From Bacteroides sp. (GTDB taxonomy: Bacteria > Bacteroidota > Bacteroidia > Bacteroidales > Muribaculaceae): a DNA stretch of 48,954 nucleotides. Location: positions 1 through 48,954 of the forward strand of contig JAAVDM010000017.1 in the NCBI GenBank assembly GCA_014801815.1. Direction: 5' to 3'. The notes below the pieces were generated by a model. It searched no databases, was not told the DNA's origin, and saw only the letters and a list, made by a program, of their open reading frames with translations. Shown in pieces: positions 37,687 to 46,723 of the stretch; positions within the stretch are counted from its first letter, which is position 1, and each line of letters opens with the position of its first letter. A program made the position numbers and the translations under genes.

Positions 37687-38145
37687 ATGAACTTGGAAGA
37701 AAAAATCATAGAAAAATATGGGCGAGACACCGGCATGACGGTGCCCGAAGGATACTTTGACCGGCTTTTCGAAGAGGTGAGCGCCAAGCTGCCTCCTTAT
37801 CCCGAAGCCGAGACGCCGGCTCCCATGTCGGTATGGCAGCGTATCAAGCCTTACGTATATCTGGCAGCGATGTTTGCCGGTATATGGCTTATGATGAAAG
37901 TCTTTCATACCGCTACCGGCGCCGGAAGCATGTCCCTTGATAATCCTCCCGAATCGGTCGTTGTGGCTATGACCTCCATCGACATGCCGTCTGTGGCGAT
38001 GATGCCCACTTACGAAAGTGATACTGCTCTTGAGTCTGAAGTAAGCGGTAATTACAGCAGTATTGAGGATTTTGAGGCCGACTTCGGTTATTCACTCTCT
38101 CCGCAGTATGCCGCTATAAGTATCCCCGACCATTTGCTGAGGTGA
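37687..38145 (+). CDS. Single-TM protein, possible anti-sigma factor
   Basis: This 152-residue protein has a cytoplasmic-looking N-terminal part of 50 residues (MNLEEKIIEKYGRDTGMTVP, then EGYFDRLFEEV), one membrane segment at about 55-72 (PYVYLAAMFAGIWLMMKVF), and an acidic extracytoplasmic part rich in Ser and Met. It lacks the zinc His-x3-Cys-x2-Cys motif of ZAS anti-sigma factors, but its size, topology and place opposite an ECF sigma gene suggest a membrane-bound regulator of that sigma factor (inference). Its leader may contain an attenuator-type hairpin. The CpxP/Spy-like gene follows after 85 bp. Confidence 0.65.
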   Translation: MNLEEKIIEKYGRDTGMTVPEGYFDRLFEEVSAKLPPYPEAETPAPMSVWQRIKPYVYLAAMFAGIWLMMKVFHTATGAGSMSLDNPPESVVVAMTSIDMPSVAMMPTYESDTALESEVSGNYSSIEDFEADFGYSLSPQYAAISIPDHLLR

Positions 38146-38230
38146 CACATCATGTTGTTGCCTGGCAAAGGCCGTGAATTTTGAGTGAGTCTGTTGACCG
38201 AGAATGATAAAACCTGTTAAAAGCTACCGA

Positions 38231-38695
38231 ATGAAAAAATATTTACTTCTTGCATTTATATTGATTTCCGCTTGCGGTCTGGCTTCGGCTCAGGACCGCT
38301 GTGATAAATCGAAAGAGGAGATGTTCCGCGAGGTCAAGGAATTCAAGATGAAGTTTCTTGCACAGGAACTTAAACTGAGTGATGAACAGTGTCGTACTTT
38401 CTTTGATCTCTACTCCGCCCAGATGGACGAACGTCACCGCCTTTGGGAGCCGGCTGTGGAACTTGAGCGCAAAGTCAAGAATGACCCTAACGCCTCGGAG
38501 GCCGACTATAACGCCGTGTCGGAAGCCATAAGCAAGGCCAAGAGCGGCGAGGTTGAAATTGAAGAACGCTATGATGGAAAATTCAGAAAGATTCTGACAT
38601 CGAAGCAGGTTTATGAGCTTAAAGATGCCGAAAACCGTTTCCGTGAGAAGATGCGTGAGATGCGGTCAAAACATCCCAAGCATAAGAAGAAATGA
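38231..38695 (+). CDS. Periplasmic Spy/CpxP-like protein
   Basis: The start at MKKYLLLAFILISACGLASA (38231) provides a signal peptide, giving 154 residues. The mature protein is helical and very charged. It has two elements like the LTxxQ boxes of Spy/CpxP chaperones: LKLSDEQCRTFF and ILTSKQVYELK, separated by a heptad-like charged region. The end is basic (MRSKHPKHKKK). Such proteins bind unfolded proteins in the periplasm and often belong to envelope-stress regulons. It lies beside the ECF sigma factor and the one-TM protein and precedes the alpha-2-macroglobulin gene by 31 bp. Confidence 0.65.
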   Translation: MKKYLLLAFILISACGLASAQDRCDKSKEEMFREVKEFKMKFLAQELKLSDEQCRTFFDLYSAQMDERHRLWEPAVELERKVKNDPNASEADYNAVSEAISKAKSGEVEIEERYDGKFRKILTSKQVYELKDAENRFREKMREMRSKHPKHKKK

Positions 38696-38726
38696 CAGTC
38701 GATAGTTTTTGACAACCCATACAGTA

Positions 38727-41700
38727 ATGACCTTTCCAGTTAATTGTCGGGCTGCCGTCGCGGCAGCCCTTTTTGCTATCGGGTTTCCGGTAGCCGGCGC
38801 CGTGCCCGCCAAAGGGGGAAGTTCGACGCCTGATTTTGCTTTTCCGGCCGAGGAGGCTGCCCGTGCGGCAGCCGGTCTGCAAGCTTCGCTCGATGCGGGC
38901 CGTTCTGTTGATGCTCTTGAAGCTGCCGTACGTCTGTCGATAGCGCGTTCGCTTATCGACCGTGCCGGTATCGGTGCAGAGATGAATCTGCTCGACTCTG
39001 TAGCCCGGTGTCTGCCGCAGCCTTGGTGCGGAGTGGGTCTGTTGCTTGAGGCTACAGGATTCAATCAGGTATATAACTCGCAACCGTGGGTGTTTAATGG
39101 CCGAACCTTACCACTGCAGCCTCTTCCTGCTGACCCGCTTGAATGGAGTGGCGCTCAGTTTTCCGCTGAGGTGAAGCGCCTTGTCGGTGAGTCTTGCAGT
39201 GGACTTGATTCGGGCTTCAGTCTTCCGATAGAGCAGCTTGGCTCGTTGGTAAATGACCTCGGCGACGCCCGTACCGCAGGTATGACAGTGGCCGATTTTA
39301 TGGCTATGCGCTCCGTATATCTGCTAACTTCATTTTATGGCGGCTCTGATGATGCTGTGCCGCTTCTGCCTTTTGCTTCTGCCGCTGAGCGTAGTCCGGC
39401 CAAGGCGAAAGCGAGTGATGTTACAGCCGTTGATATAGCCGACCGTATGATAGCCTGGCATGAGTCACACGGTACCACCGAGGCATTAGTGGCATGGGTG
39501 AGTCGTAAGTCTGATCTTTTGCCTTATGAGCAGCGTGCCGGTTTTATAGAATCATGGCTGAAGCGTCTTGACAGCGAAGCTGCCTGTGTGCCTTTAGTGG
39601 CCTCGTTGGCTGACATGCGCTTTCCGGCTGCGGCCAACGGTCTGCTTTCGGATAGCGATCTTGAGGCATATCATCAGTTCTACGATTATGTGACAGCATT
39701 GAAGAAACGCTTTGGTACGGTACCGGCTCTTGATAATGTCTTGGCGCGTATGTCACAGTGTCTGGTCAGTATAGATATGCGTACACAGTATCTGCCCGGC
39801 AGTCCTGTAAGCGGTACGGTGAAAGTAGCTAATGGCAAAGCTACGTGGTTATTACTCTATAATGTACCGGAGAATTTATCTGATGATCGTGATGTTAACC
39901 GTCTGATACAGGGGCGTCGGCCGATAGCATCGGTGCAGGTGTCTGAAGGAGTTGCCGTGCCCGGAGTGGTGAAACATGATTTCGCTTTCGATGCCCAGTC
40001 GCCGGGTCATTACGTAGTGATAGCCTCGACTAAACAAAGTGCTGGCGGTATACCTGATGAGGTGCGCCGCAATGGCTGGACCCAACCGTTCTCTGTCAGT
40101 TCTCTTGTAGCTACAGCGGTGACAGTACAAGGAAAAGACGGCCCTGTGACACGTCTGTATGTCGCCGATGGACACGGACAGAAGCCCATCGAGGGCGCCG
40201 AAGTGACGTTGAATACTCGTAAAGGCAACTCATGGGCGCGTCAGAGTGTACTTACCACTGATCGTGACGGCCGTGTAGATATTCCGAAAGGGAAGTGGCG
40301 TGCCGTAGTGCGTAAAGGCAATGATATGACCGTCACCGATATATATACTTTCTCACGTAACAATGACAGATCGGAACGTACTTATGCCACCGTACTGTCC
40401 GATTTGGCCATATATCACCCCGGAGATACGGTCGGGTTCGGTGTCCTTGCTTACACAGTCAATGGCAATCGCATAGCTCTTGCGAGTGGCCGTACCGGTC
40501 GGGTACGTCTGCTCGATGCCAACTGGCAGGAGGCGGCCTCAACCGACATCACTATCGGTACCGACGGTCGTGCTTCCGGACGTCTTGCCATACCGCGTGG
40601 TGGTCTGCTGGGACGTTTCAATGTGCAGGTACTTATAGATGAGCGTGAGGTCGGAAGTACATCGGTGCAGGTAGCCGATTATCGACAGCCTACATTTTTC
40701 GTCACTCTTGAACAGCCCGTGCTGACAGCCGGTGACAGTATGGCCACTATAAAGGGACAGGCGATGACCTATTCAGGAATGCCGTTACCGGGTACTTCCG
40801 TTGACTATGAAGTGAGGTGGCGTCCGTGGTGGCGCTGGCCGTCACCGACGGGAAGTGCCCGTTATGGCGGTACTCTCACAGCCGGAGCTGACGGCTGTTT
40901 TGAATTGCGTCTGCCGCTCGAAGCCTTGCGTGACACTCCTTACGTACGCGGCATATTTGAGGTCACGGCTGTTTCGACAGCACCTTCGGGTGAGACTGCC
41001 GAGGCTATACCGGTAAGATTCAGTCTTGGTAAGGGACTTGTCATAGTTGCTGATGTGCCTGAAGTGACTACAGTGCGTGGTGATGAGGTGCGCTGGCCAA
41101 TACGTCTTACCGATATGCTTGACCGTACCGTAGAGGGTGAGGTAAGCTATACATTGACTGATAAGACTGACAACAGAGTAGTGGCCGAAGGTGTGTCTAA
41201 GACGCCGGTACTATCATTACGGGCTGCTTCGGTACCGTCAGGACGTTATACTCTGAAACTGGAAGCTAAAGGCGACAGTGCCGCTACGTCTGAGTTTACT
41301 ACTGTGGTGTGGCGAGAGTCAGATCGCAATATGCCCTATGCCACTCCGATGTGGACGCCTTCTACCGAGGTTACAGCTGATAAAGGTGAGCGTAAAGTCG
41401 GTCTGCGTGCCGGTAGCGCATATAAAGGTGACATGCTGCTGTGTGTGGTCAGTGCGAGCGATGGCAGTGAGTCTGTACGTTGGATTCCTTCTGACGGTAT
41501 TCTCGGTACAGTTGAGGTAGATGCACCAGCCGACGGTATGCGCCGTTGGGTATATCTGTCGGGTGTACACGACCTTGATGCTTCTACGGCACGTGTTACG
41601 GTACTTCCTCCGTCTGCCGCTGACCGTATGACAGTCGAGACTCTGACGTGGCGTGACCATGTTGTACCGGGTGACACGGAGCGTGTGCGTTTCCGTTTTA

Positions 41701-44444
41701 CCTCCCCATCGGGTCTAACCGAGGGTGTGTTCGCCGTCATGACTGATAAGGCTCTTGAGGCTCTTGCGCCGTTCTCGTGGAGCAGTTCACCGCGTAACAT
41801 GTTGAGTTATCTTGACCCTGTTTCGGTGAATCTGCGCAACCGGACTACAAATTTCGATGTGCAGTATACACTTGACCGTATCAAGTGGCAGACGGTGTCT
41901 TCGCCGTCGTGGCCTGTATGGAATTTTTACGGTTACGGACTATACGGTTCTCAGTCGGTGATGATACGCGGCACAAGAAACATGAAGCTTATGGCTAACG
42001 CCGCTATGACCGGTGGTGTGATGCAAGATGCCGTTACCGAGGCTGCAGTAACAGAAGAGAATGCTGTTTATATGTCGGCCGCTTCTGACTTAGGAGCTGT
42101 GAAAGCCGAAGCAGAAGATATAGACGAGGTTCCGGCTGAGAGCGGTATGGGCAACGGTACTTCTGAACGTGACAATACGCCTTTGCGCGGATTGGAGCAC
42201 CCGTTAGCTTTCTTCCGGCCCGATCTGAAGCCTTCTTCCGACGGCACACTGGAGATAGAATTTGAAGTCCCTGATTTCAACACTACATGGCAGTTGCAGC
42301 TTCTCGGCTACGACAGCAGCCTCTACACGGCCACACTCAAGGCTGAGGCGGTGGCTGCCCGTCCGGTTATGGCCAGTGTCAACGCACCGCGTTTTGTACG
42401 TACAGGTGACAAGGTTGAAACCGTAGCTACACTCTATAATAATACCGATTCCACTGCAATGGTGTCTGGTCGTATGGTTTGGCTTGATGCCGTGAGCGGT
42501 CGTGTGGTAGCCGAGCGACAGTTTGAGGCTGCTCCGGTTGATGCTTACGGTTCGCGACTTGTAGCTCTGCCGCTTGAAGTGGGTGACAATACACAGGCTC
42601 TGACACTACAGGTCTATGCCACTGCCGGACGTCATACTGACGGCGAGCAGGCTTTGGTACCCGTATACCCTGCCACAAGTATGGTAACACATTCGGAAGG
42701 ATTCTATCTACAGCCGGAACAGACCCAATGGTCGGGTACATTACCTAAAGCGAGTGCCAATACTACGCTGACATTGCAGTACTGCGATAATCCAGTATGG
42801 CTCTGCGTGGCGGCTCTGCCAGATATAATGACGCCGTCCAACTCCACTCTGACGGCCAAAGTTGACGCTCTTTATGCAAATACTCTTTCGGCCGGACTGG
42901 CGGCTCGCTATCCTCGTGTGCGCGAGGCTATAGAACTATGGCAGCGTGATGGCGCTCCGCAGTCTCCGCTTGCCGGTAATGCCTCGCTTAAGACTGTAGC
43001 TCTTGAAGCTACCCCGTGGGTACGTAACGCCGAGAGCGAAACACTGCGTATGAGCCGGCTGTCGACTCTGCTTGATACTGCTGCCAATACTGCTTCGCGC
43101 CGCGAACTGCTGGCGTCGATAGCCTCGTTGCAGAACGCTGACGGCGGCTGGAGCTGGTGTCCGCAGATGCCTTCGTCAGTATATATGACTCGCCGCGCCC
43201 TCGACCGTCTGGCTTATCTTGTGGCCGGCGGCTATCTGTCGCAGGCTGAGGTTGGCGATATGGTTACTAAAGCGGTGACTTACTGCGATAATCAGGCTGT
43301 TGACGAGGCTCGTCGTGTCGGTAAGAATTATGACCCGTCCGTACTGTTGCCTTACCTCTATACCCGTCAGTCGTTAGGACGTATCGCCGGTAAAGGTTCA
43401 ACACAGTGGCAGACGCTTGAAAATCGCGGTCTGAAGGCGGTTGCCTCCTCATGGAAGAATTTCGGTATCTTTGATAAGGCCACTGCCGCTATTGTATTGT
43501 GGCGTTCGGGCGACCATAAACTGCCGCCGATGATTCTTGAATCACTGCGCCAGTATGCTACTGTCAGCGATGAGAAGGGTGCATGTTTCGCCAATCTGTC
43601 ATCGGGCCTTGATGGTCAGACACCGTTGTTAGTAACGGCACGTGCTCTTGAAGCCTATGGTGTTGTGGCTCCATCCGATGCTATGACCAACCGTCTGCGT
43701 CAGTGGCTCGTACTCAGTCGTCAGGCTCTTGACTGGGGTCGTATGCAGTCTACGGCTGCCGTTACGGCAGCTTTGCTCGGTACCGGTACCGACTGGACTG
43801 CTTCGGCTACTCCTGCAGAGATAACTGTCAACGGTAACCCTGTAAATGTGGCGCCATACGAGCGTCTTACGGGTGATGTCACTATTCCGCTTGATACACG
43901 TAAAGACGGCGGTCGTAAGGTTAGCATCCGACGTGATGCTTCCGGTCCGGCGTGGGGTGGTGTGCTGACAAGCTCTCTGCAGCCTATGGACGATGTGCGT
44001 GCCGAGGCCGGTGAAGGTCTTAGTGTAGGTAAGGCTGTTTATCGCCTTGAACAGGGACAGCAGGGTGTGGCTGCGCAGACAACTTCATCGGGTATCTCCG
44101 ACCTCGATGTGAAGGTCGGCGACCGTGTGCGTGTGACGCTGACCCTAAACTGCGACCGTGATATGGATTACGTAGCGCTAACCGACCAGTTGCCTGCTTG
44201 TATGCAGCCGGCCAACCAGCTGTCAGGGTATGAAAGCAATGATGGTCTATGGGCCTATCGTGAGTCTCAGGCTGCTCAGGTATCGCTTTTCTTCACTTTC
44301 CTTCCCAAAGGCACACACGTGGTGACGTATGATTGTTACGTAACCCGTGCAGGTACATACAGCATCGGCATTGCCACTGCGCAGTCACAGTATGCTCCTG
44401 TACTCAGCGCTCACTCCGGCGGCGGCACAGTAGTATCCCGCTGA
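38727..44444 (+). CDS. Alpha-2-macroglobulin-like protein without thioester Cys
   Basis: At 1905 residues from the ATG at 38727 this is a giant exported protein. It has a signal peptide (AAVAAALFAIGFPVAGA), a helical N-terminal region, then MG-type sandwich domains (about 350-900) with the YHPGDTVGFGVLAY-type MG2 signature. The PDFNTTWQLQLLGYDSSLY segment near 1190 is the usual A2M anchor, and an alpha/alpha toroid TED follows (about 1300-1650). The thioester motif CxEQ is absent; the matching place reads TPSNSTLTAKVDALYA near 1370. It would trap proteases without covalent linkage. It may belong with the sigma-factor and CpxP-like genes. A terminator follows. Confidence 0.85.
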   Translation: MTFPVNCRAAVAAALFAIGFPVAGAVPAKGGSSTPDFAFPAEEAARAAAGLQASLDAGRSVDALEAAVRLSIARSLIDRAGIGAEMNLLDSVARCLPQPWCGVGLLLEATGFNQVYNSQPWVFNGRTLPLQPLPADPLEWSGAQFSAEVKRLVGESCSGLDSGFSLPIEQLGSLVNDLGDARTAGMTVADFMAMRSVYLLTSFYGGSDDAVPLLPFASAAERSPAKAKASDVTAVDIADRMIAWHESHGTTEALVAWVSRKSDLLPYEQRAGFIESWLKRLDSEAACVPLVASLADMRFPAAANGLLSDSDLEAYHQFYDYVTALKKRFGTVPALDNVLARMSQCLVSIDMRTQYLPGSPVSGTVKVANGKATWLLLYNVPENLSDDRDVNRLIQGRRPIASVQVSEGVAVPGVVKHDFAFDAQSPGHYVVIASTKQSAGGIPDEVRRNGWTQPFSVSSLVATAVTVQGKDGPVTRLYVADGHGQKPIEGAEVTLNTRKGNSWARQSVLTTDRDGRVDIPKGKWRAVVRKGNDMTVTDIYTFSRNNDRSERTYATVLSDLAIYHPGDTVGFGVLAYTVNGNRIALASGRTGRVRLLDANWQEAASTDITIGTDGRASGRLAIPRGGLLGRFNVQVLIDEREVGSTSVQVADYRQPTFFVTLEQPVLTAGDSMATIKGQAMTYSGMPLPGTSVDYEVRWRPWWRWPSPTGSARYGGTLTAGADGCFELRLPLEALRDTPYVRGIFEVTAVSTAPSGETAEAIPVRFSLGKGLVIVADVPEVTTVRGDEVRWPIRLTDMLDRTVEGEVSYTLTDKTDNRVVAEGVSKTPVLSLRAASVPSGRYTLKLEAKGDSAATSEFTTVVWRESDRNMPYATPMWTPSTEVTADKGERKVGLRAGSAYKGDMLLCVVSASDGSESVRWIPSDGILGTVEVDAPADGMRRWVYLSGVHDLDASTARVTVLPPSAADRMTVETLTWRDHVVPGDTERVRFRFTSPSGLTEGVFAVMTDKALEALAPFSWSSSPRNMLSYLDPVSVNLRNRTTNFDVQYTLDRIKWQTVSSPSWPVWNFYGYGLYGSQSVMIRGTRNMKLMANAAMTGGVMQDAVTEAAVTEENAVYMSAASDLGAVKAEAEDIDEVPAESGMGNGTSERDNTPLRGLEHPLAFFRPDLKPSSDGTLEIEFEVPDFNTTWQLQLLGYDSSLYTATLKAEAVAARPVMASVNAPRFVRTGDKVETVATLYNNTDSTAMVSGRMVWLDAVSGRVVAERQFEAAPVDAYGSRLVALPLEVGDNTQALTLQVYATAGRHTDGEQALVPVYPATSMVTHSEGFYLQPEQTQWSGTLPKASANTTLTLQYCDNPVWLCVAALPDIMTPSNSTLTAKVDALYANTLSAGLAARYPRVREAIELWQRDGAPQSPLAGNASLKTVALEATPWVRNAESETLRMSRLSTLLDTAANTASRRELLASIASLQNADGGWSWCPQMPSSVYMTRRALDRLAYLVAGGYLSQAEVGDMVTKAVTYCDNQAVDEARRVGKNYDPSVLLPYLYTRQSLGRIAGKGSTQWQTLENRGLKAVASSWKNFGIFDKATAAIVLWRSGDHKLPPMILESLRQYATVSDEKGACFANLSSGLDGQTPLLVTARALEAYGVVAPSDAMTNRLRQWLVLSRQALDWGRMQSTAAVTAALLGTGTDWTASATPAEITVNGNPVNVAPYERLTGDVTIPLDTRKDGGRKVSIRRDASGPAWGGVLTSSLQPMDDVRAEAGEGLSVGKAVYRLEQGQQGVAAQTTSSGISDLDVKVGDRVRVTLTLNCDRDMDYVALTDQLPACMQPANQLSGYESNDGLWAYRESQAAQVSLFFTFLPKGTHVVTYDCYVTRAGTYSIGIATAQSQYAPVLSAHSGGGTVVSR

Positions 44445-44463
44445 GTAGCTTCTTAAGACTAAA

Positions 44464-44504
44464 AGTGACCCCTGAAAGTCAGACAAAAACTTTCAGGGGT
44501 TACT
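44464..44504 (+). terminator. Terminator of the macroglobulin gene
   Basis: ACCCCTGAAAGT (44468-44479) pairs with ACTTTCAGGGGT (44489-44500). AGT/ACT extends the stem after one mismatch. The loop is 9 nt, 20 bp past the stop. Confidence 0.7.
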
Positions 44505-44590
44505 ATAATTATGGTAGTAATCGTTATGCTGCCCTAAGTCGTGATTTCGTCATGAGTGACCTAATGTTGACGGACTTAATTTTATATTAA

Positions 44591-45280
44591 ATGAAAAATC
44601 CTATATTCGATTTCCTGAATCGTCTCAGTCGAAATAATAACCGTGAATGGATAGCAGAGCATAAAGAAGAGTATCAAGCATTCAAAACGCTGCGCGATGA
44701 GACAGCACAACGTTTTATAAATGTTGTTGCAACTGTTGATTCATCTGCCGCAGGTTTCCCAATAGAGAAGTGTGTCTATAGGCTTATGCGTGACACGCGG
44801 TTTTCGGAAGACAAAACTCCGTACAAGACTCATGTAGGTATCTTCGTGTGTCCTCCTTTCGGGAAAAAATCTTTGCTGTCTGGATATTATTTGCATTTAG
44901 AGCCGAAAGCCTCAATAATATGCGGCGGCAATTATAGTCTACCTACCAAACACCTTACAGCTATACGCAACGATATCCGCGATAATATCGAAGAATACAT
45001 ATCTATCGTTGAATCTCCGGAGTTTAAGAAATTCTTTCCTAAAGTGGGGAGTGACTGGCTTAAAACAGCCCCGAAAGGTTTTAGTCGTGAGTGGGAGTAT
45101 ATTGACTATGTACGCCCAAGAGAATTTGGAGTTGCGATGTCGTTAGCCGATTCATTTTTCGACAATCCCGATTTCCCGGAGCGTCTTATACCCATGCTCC
45201 GTCAGATTAAACGTCTTAATGACTTCGTAAACTTTACTCTTACGGAATCGGGCCTTCCTCTCATGCGTTCGGAAAGGTGA
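44591..45280 (+). CDS. DUF2461 family protein
   Basis: The 229-residue protein has the marks of DUF2461: an early L-x-N-N-x-R-E-W motif (LSRNNNREWIAEHKEEYQ), the RLMRDTRFSEDKTPYKTHVG segment, the SGYYLHLEP beta-strand and the KTAPKGFSREW stretch. The family is widespread but its function is unknown. It is a single-gene unit with converging decayed flavodoxin-type gene downstream. An in-frame GTG-type extension is not needed, as the ATG at 44591 gives the typical start. Confidence 0.85.
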   Translation: MKNPIFDFLNRLSRNNNREWIAEHKEEYQAFKTLRDETAQRFINVVATVDSSAAGFPIEKCVYRLMRDTRFSEDKTPYKTHVGIFVCPPFGKKSLLSGYYLHLEPKASIICGGNYSLPTKHLTAIRNDIRDNIEEYISIVESPEFKKFFPKVGSDWLKTAPKGFSREWEYIDYVRPREFGVAMSLADSFFDNPDFPERLIPMLRQIKRLNDFVNFTLTESGLPLMRSER

Positions 45281-45300
45281 GCTATTACTACCTGAATATG

Positions 45301-45977
45301 TTATAGGGCCATACTTTTCGCTTTCTCAACGAGTCTGACATCCATTTCAAAACACTTCTGCTCGTCTATAGGGAATTGTGTTTCGTGGTGATGCTTTTTT
45401 TCGGCTGCGTCAAACCTATTCGCTTCCATAACCGAATAATCTTTGAATTGCAGTGTGTCCAGACTGTTGTATTGTTCAACATATCCAAGCAGGTATTCGA
45501 GAGTGTGAGTTGTTGAGCCGAGAGTCGCCTCATAGTGCATGGCACCATAGAAATGATTATTGGCATTCATGGTAAAAATCATACCTGCCGGAATGATTCG
45601 TTTACCTAATATACGTATTTGTTCACCATTTTCTCCTATCTGGTAGGAGGTAAGAGGGTAGAGGAAGCGTTCGAGAAACGAACGGATCATGCCTGATGGA
45701 TAACCGAAATAATTGGGTGAGCTTATTATGATTACATCGGCGGCGAGTGTTTTTCAAGCAGTGGACGCATATTGTCACGTATAGCACACAGACCGCCGGT
45801 CTTATTTCCTTTTCGCTTACAGGCAAAACATTCGAGACAACCCTTTAACGGTTCGGCATAAAGTTGAATAAGTTTGGTTTCGGCACCTGCCGAGGCTACC
45901 CCTTCGAGGGCTTTGCTGACAAGAGTTTCGGTGTTCCATCCTTTTCTCGGACTTCCGTTTATACCTATTGATTTCAT
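45301..45977 (-). pseudogene. Flavodoxin-type NADPH-dependent reductase, single frameshift
   Basis: The N-terminal part (45977 to 45732) has MKSIGINGSPRKGWNTETL and a Cys-rich CLECFACKRKGNKTGGLC segment. The C-terminal part continues in another frame with ADVIIISSPNYFGYPSGMIR. The join lies in a run of five A on the coding strand (plus-strand T at 45750-45754). One extra A would restore EKTLAADVIIISSP. The intact protein would be an FMN-dependent oxidoreductase of about 225 residues, of the iron-sulfur flavoprotein or NADPH-FMN reductase kind. It could be a true pseudogene, a phase-variable slip site or a sequencing error. It is followed upstream by the ferritin-like gene. Confidence 0.8.
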
Positions 45978-46022
45978 TTAATAATTGATTAATTTTTAAG
46001 AGCTACTTAGTAATCAAAACAA

Positions 46023-46071
46023 TGCCTGCAACAATTATATCATAAAAGCAATGATATAATTGTTGCAGGCA
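46023..46071 (-). terminator. Terminator between the ferritin-like and flavodoxin-type genes
   Basis: A perfect 21-bp stem (46023-46043 with 46051-46071) with a 7-nt loop lies 44 bp past the ferritin-like stop and 46 bp before the flavodoxin start. Confidence 0.8.
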
Positions 46072-46114
46072 GACTTGTTAAATTATCTTTTAATAAGATT
46101 TTTCTTTTTCGTTA

Positions 46115-46570
46115 TCAGAGCTGTGTAAGAAGCCAGTTCTGTTCGCCGAGTTTCTCAATCAGTTCCACAGTGTTTTCACTCCAGTACAGATCCTCTTCCT
46201 CATCCTTGAGGTATGCTTTAATCAGATCATAGGTAGTAGGATCATCGTGTACACCGGCGAGACATTTGCGGAGCACTTCGAGTCCTTCAGTCTGGCGCTG
46301 GAGGTCACATTTGACATACAGGACAGGATCGGCTACAAGTGGAGTAGACGGACGGTCTTCAACTTTTACCTCACCACCGAGGTCAAGTATACGATCGATA
46401 AATTTCGTAACCCAACCCATCTCTTCATCATAGTGGTTGATATATTTTTCGCCGAGTTTTGTAAATCCGGCTGATTTCAGTATCTGACCTTGTACCTTAT
46501 GTACGAATGCTCCGTTTGAGAGACCAGTCGTAAAGAACTGAAGTGCCTCGATTGATTTGTTTTTATCCAT
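46115..46570 (-). CDS. Bacterioferritin/ferritin-like protein
   Basis: The 151-residue protein looks like a four-helix ferritin-like protein of the bacterioferritin type. The first diiron helix includes YINHYDEEMGWVTKFIDRIL (ligands Glu and His expected), and the last includes DEEEDLYWSENTVELIEKLG, with the QNWLLTQL tail that parallels QNYLQSQL of bacterioferritins. A Met suitable for heme binding is not obvious. It likely stores iron or detoxifies peroxide. It is minus-strand, divergent from an AraC-type regulator and followed by a flavodoxin-type reductase, which may form a redox/iron group. Confidence 0.75.
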   Translation of the reverse strand: MDKNKSIEALQFFTTGLSNGAFVHKVQGQILKSAGFTKLGEKYINHYDEEMGWVTKFIDRILDLGGEVKVEDRPSTPLVADPVLYVKCDLQRQTEGLEVLRKCLAGVHDDPTTYDLIKAYLKDEEEDLYWSENTVELIEKLGEQNWLLTQL

Positions 46571-46723
46571 AATTGAATTGTCTTTTAAATCGTCTTTTTG
46601 TAATTAAAACATTCATATATACGATAGTGTTTTATCACTTACAAAACAAAACTTGTCTTAAACAAAACAGATATGCTGTGTGTTGGTCTGTTTGTAGAAT
46701 GTTTAAAATAAAATCTATGATTC

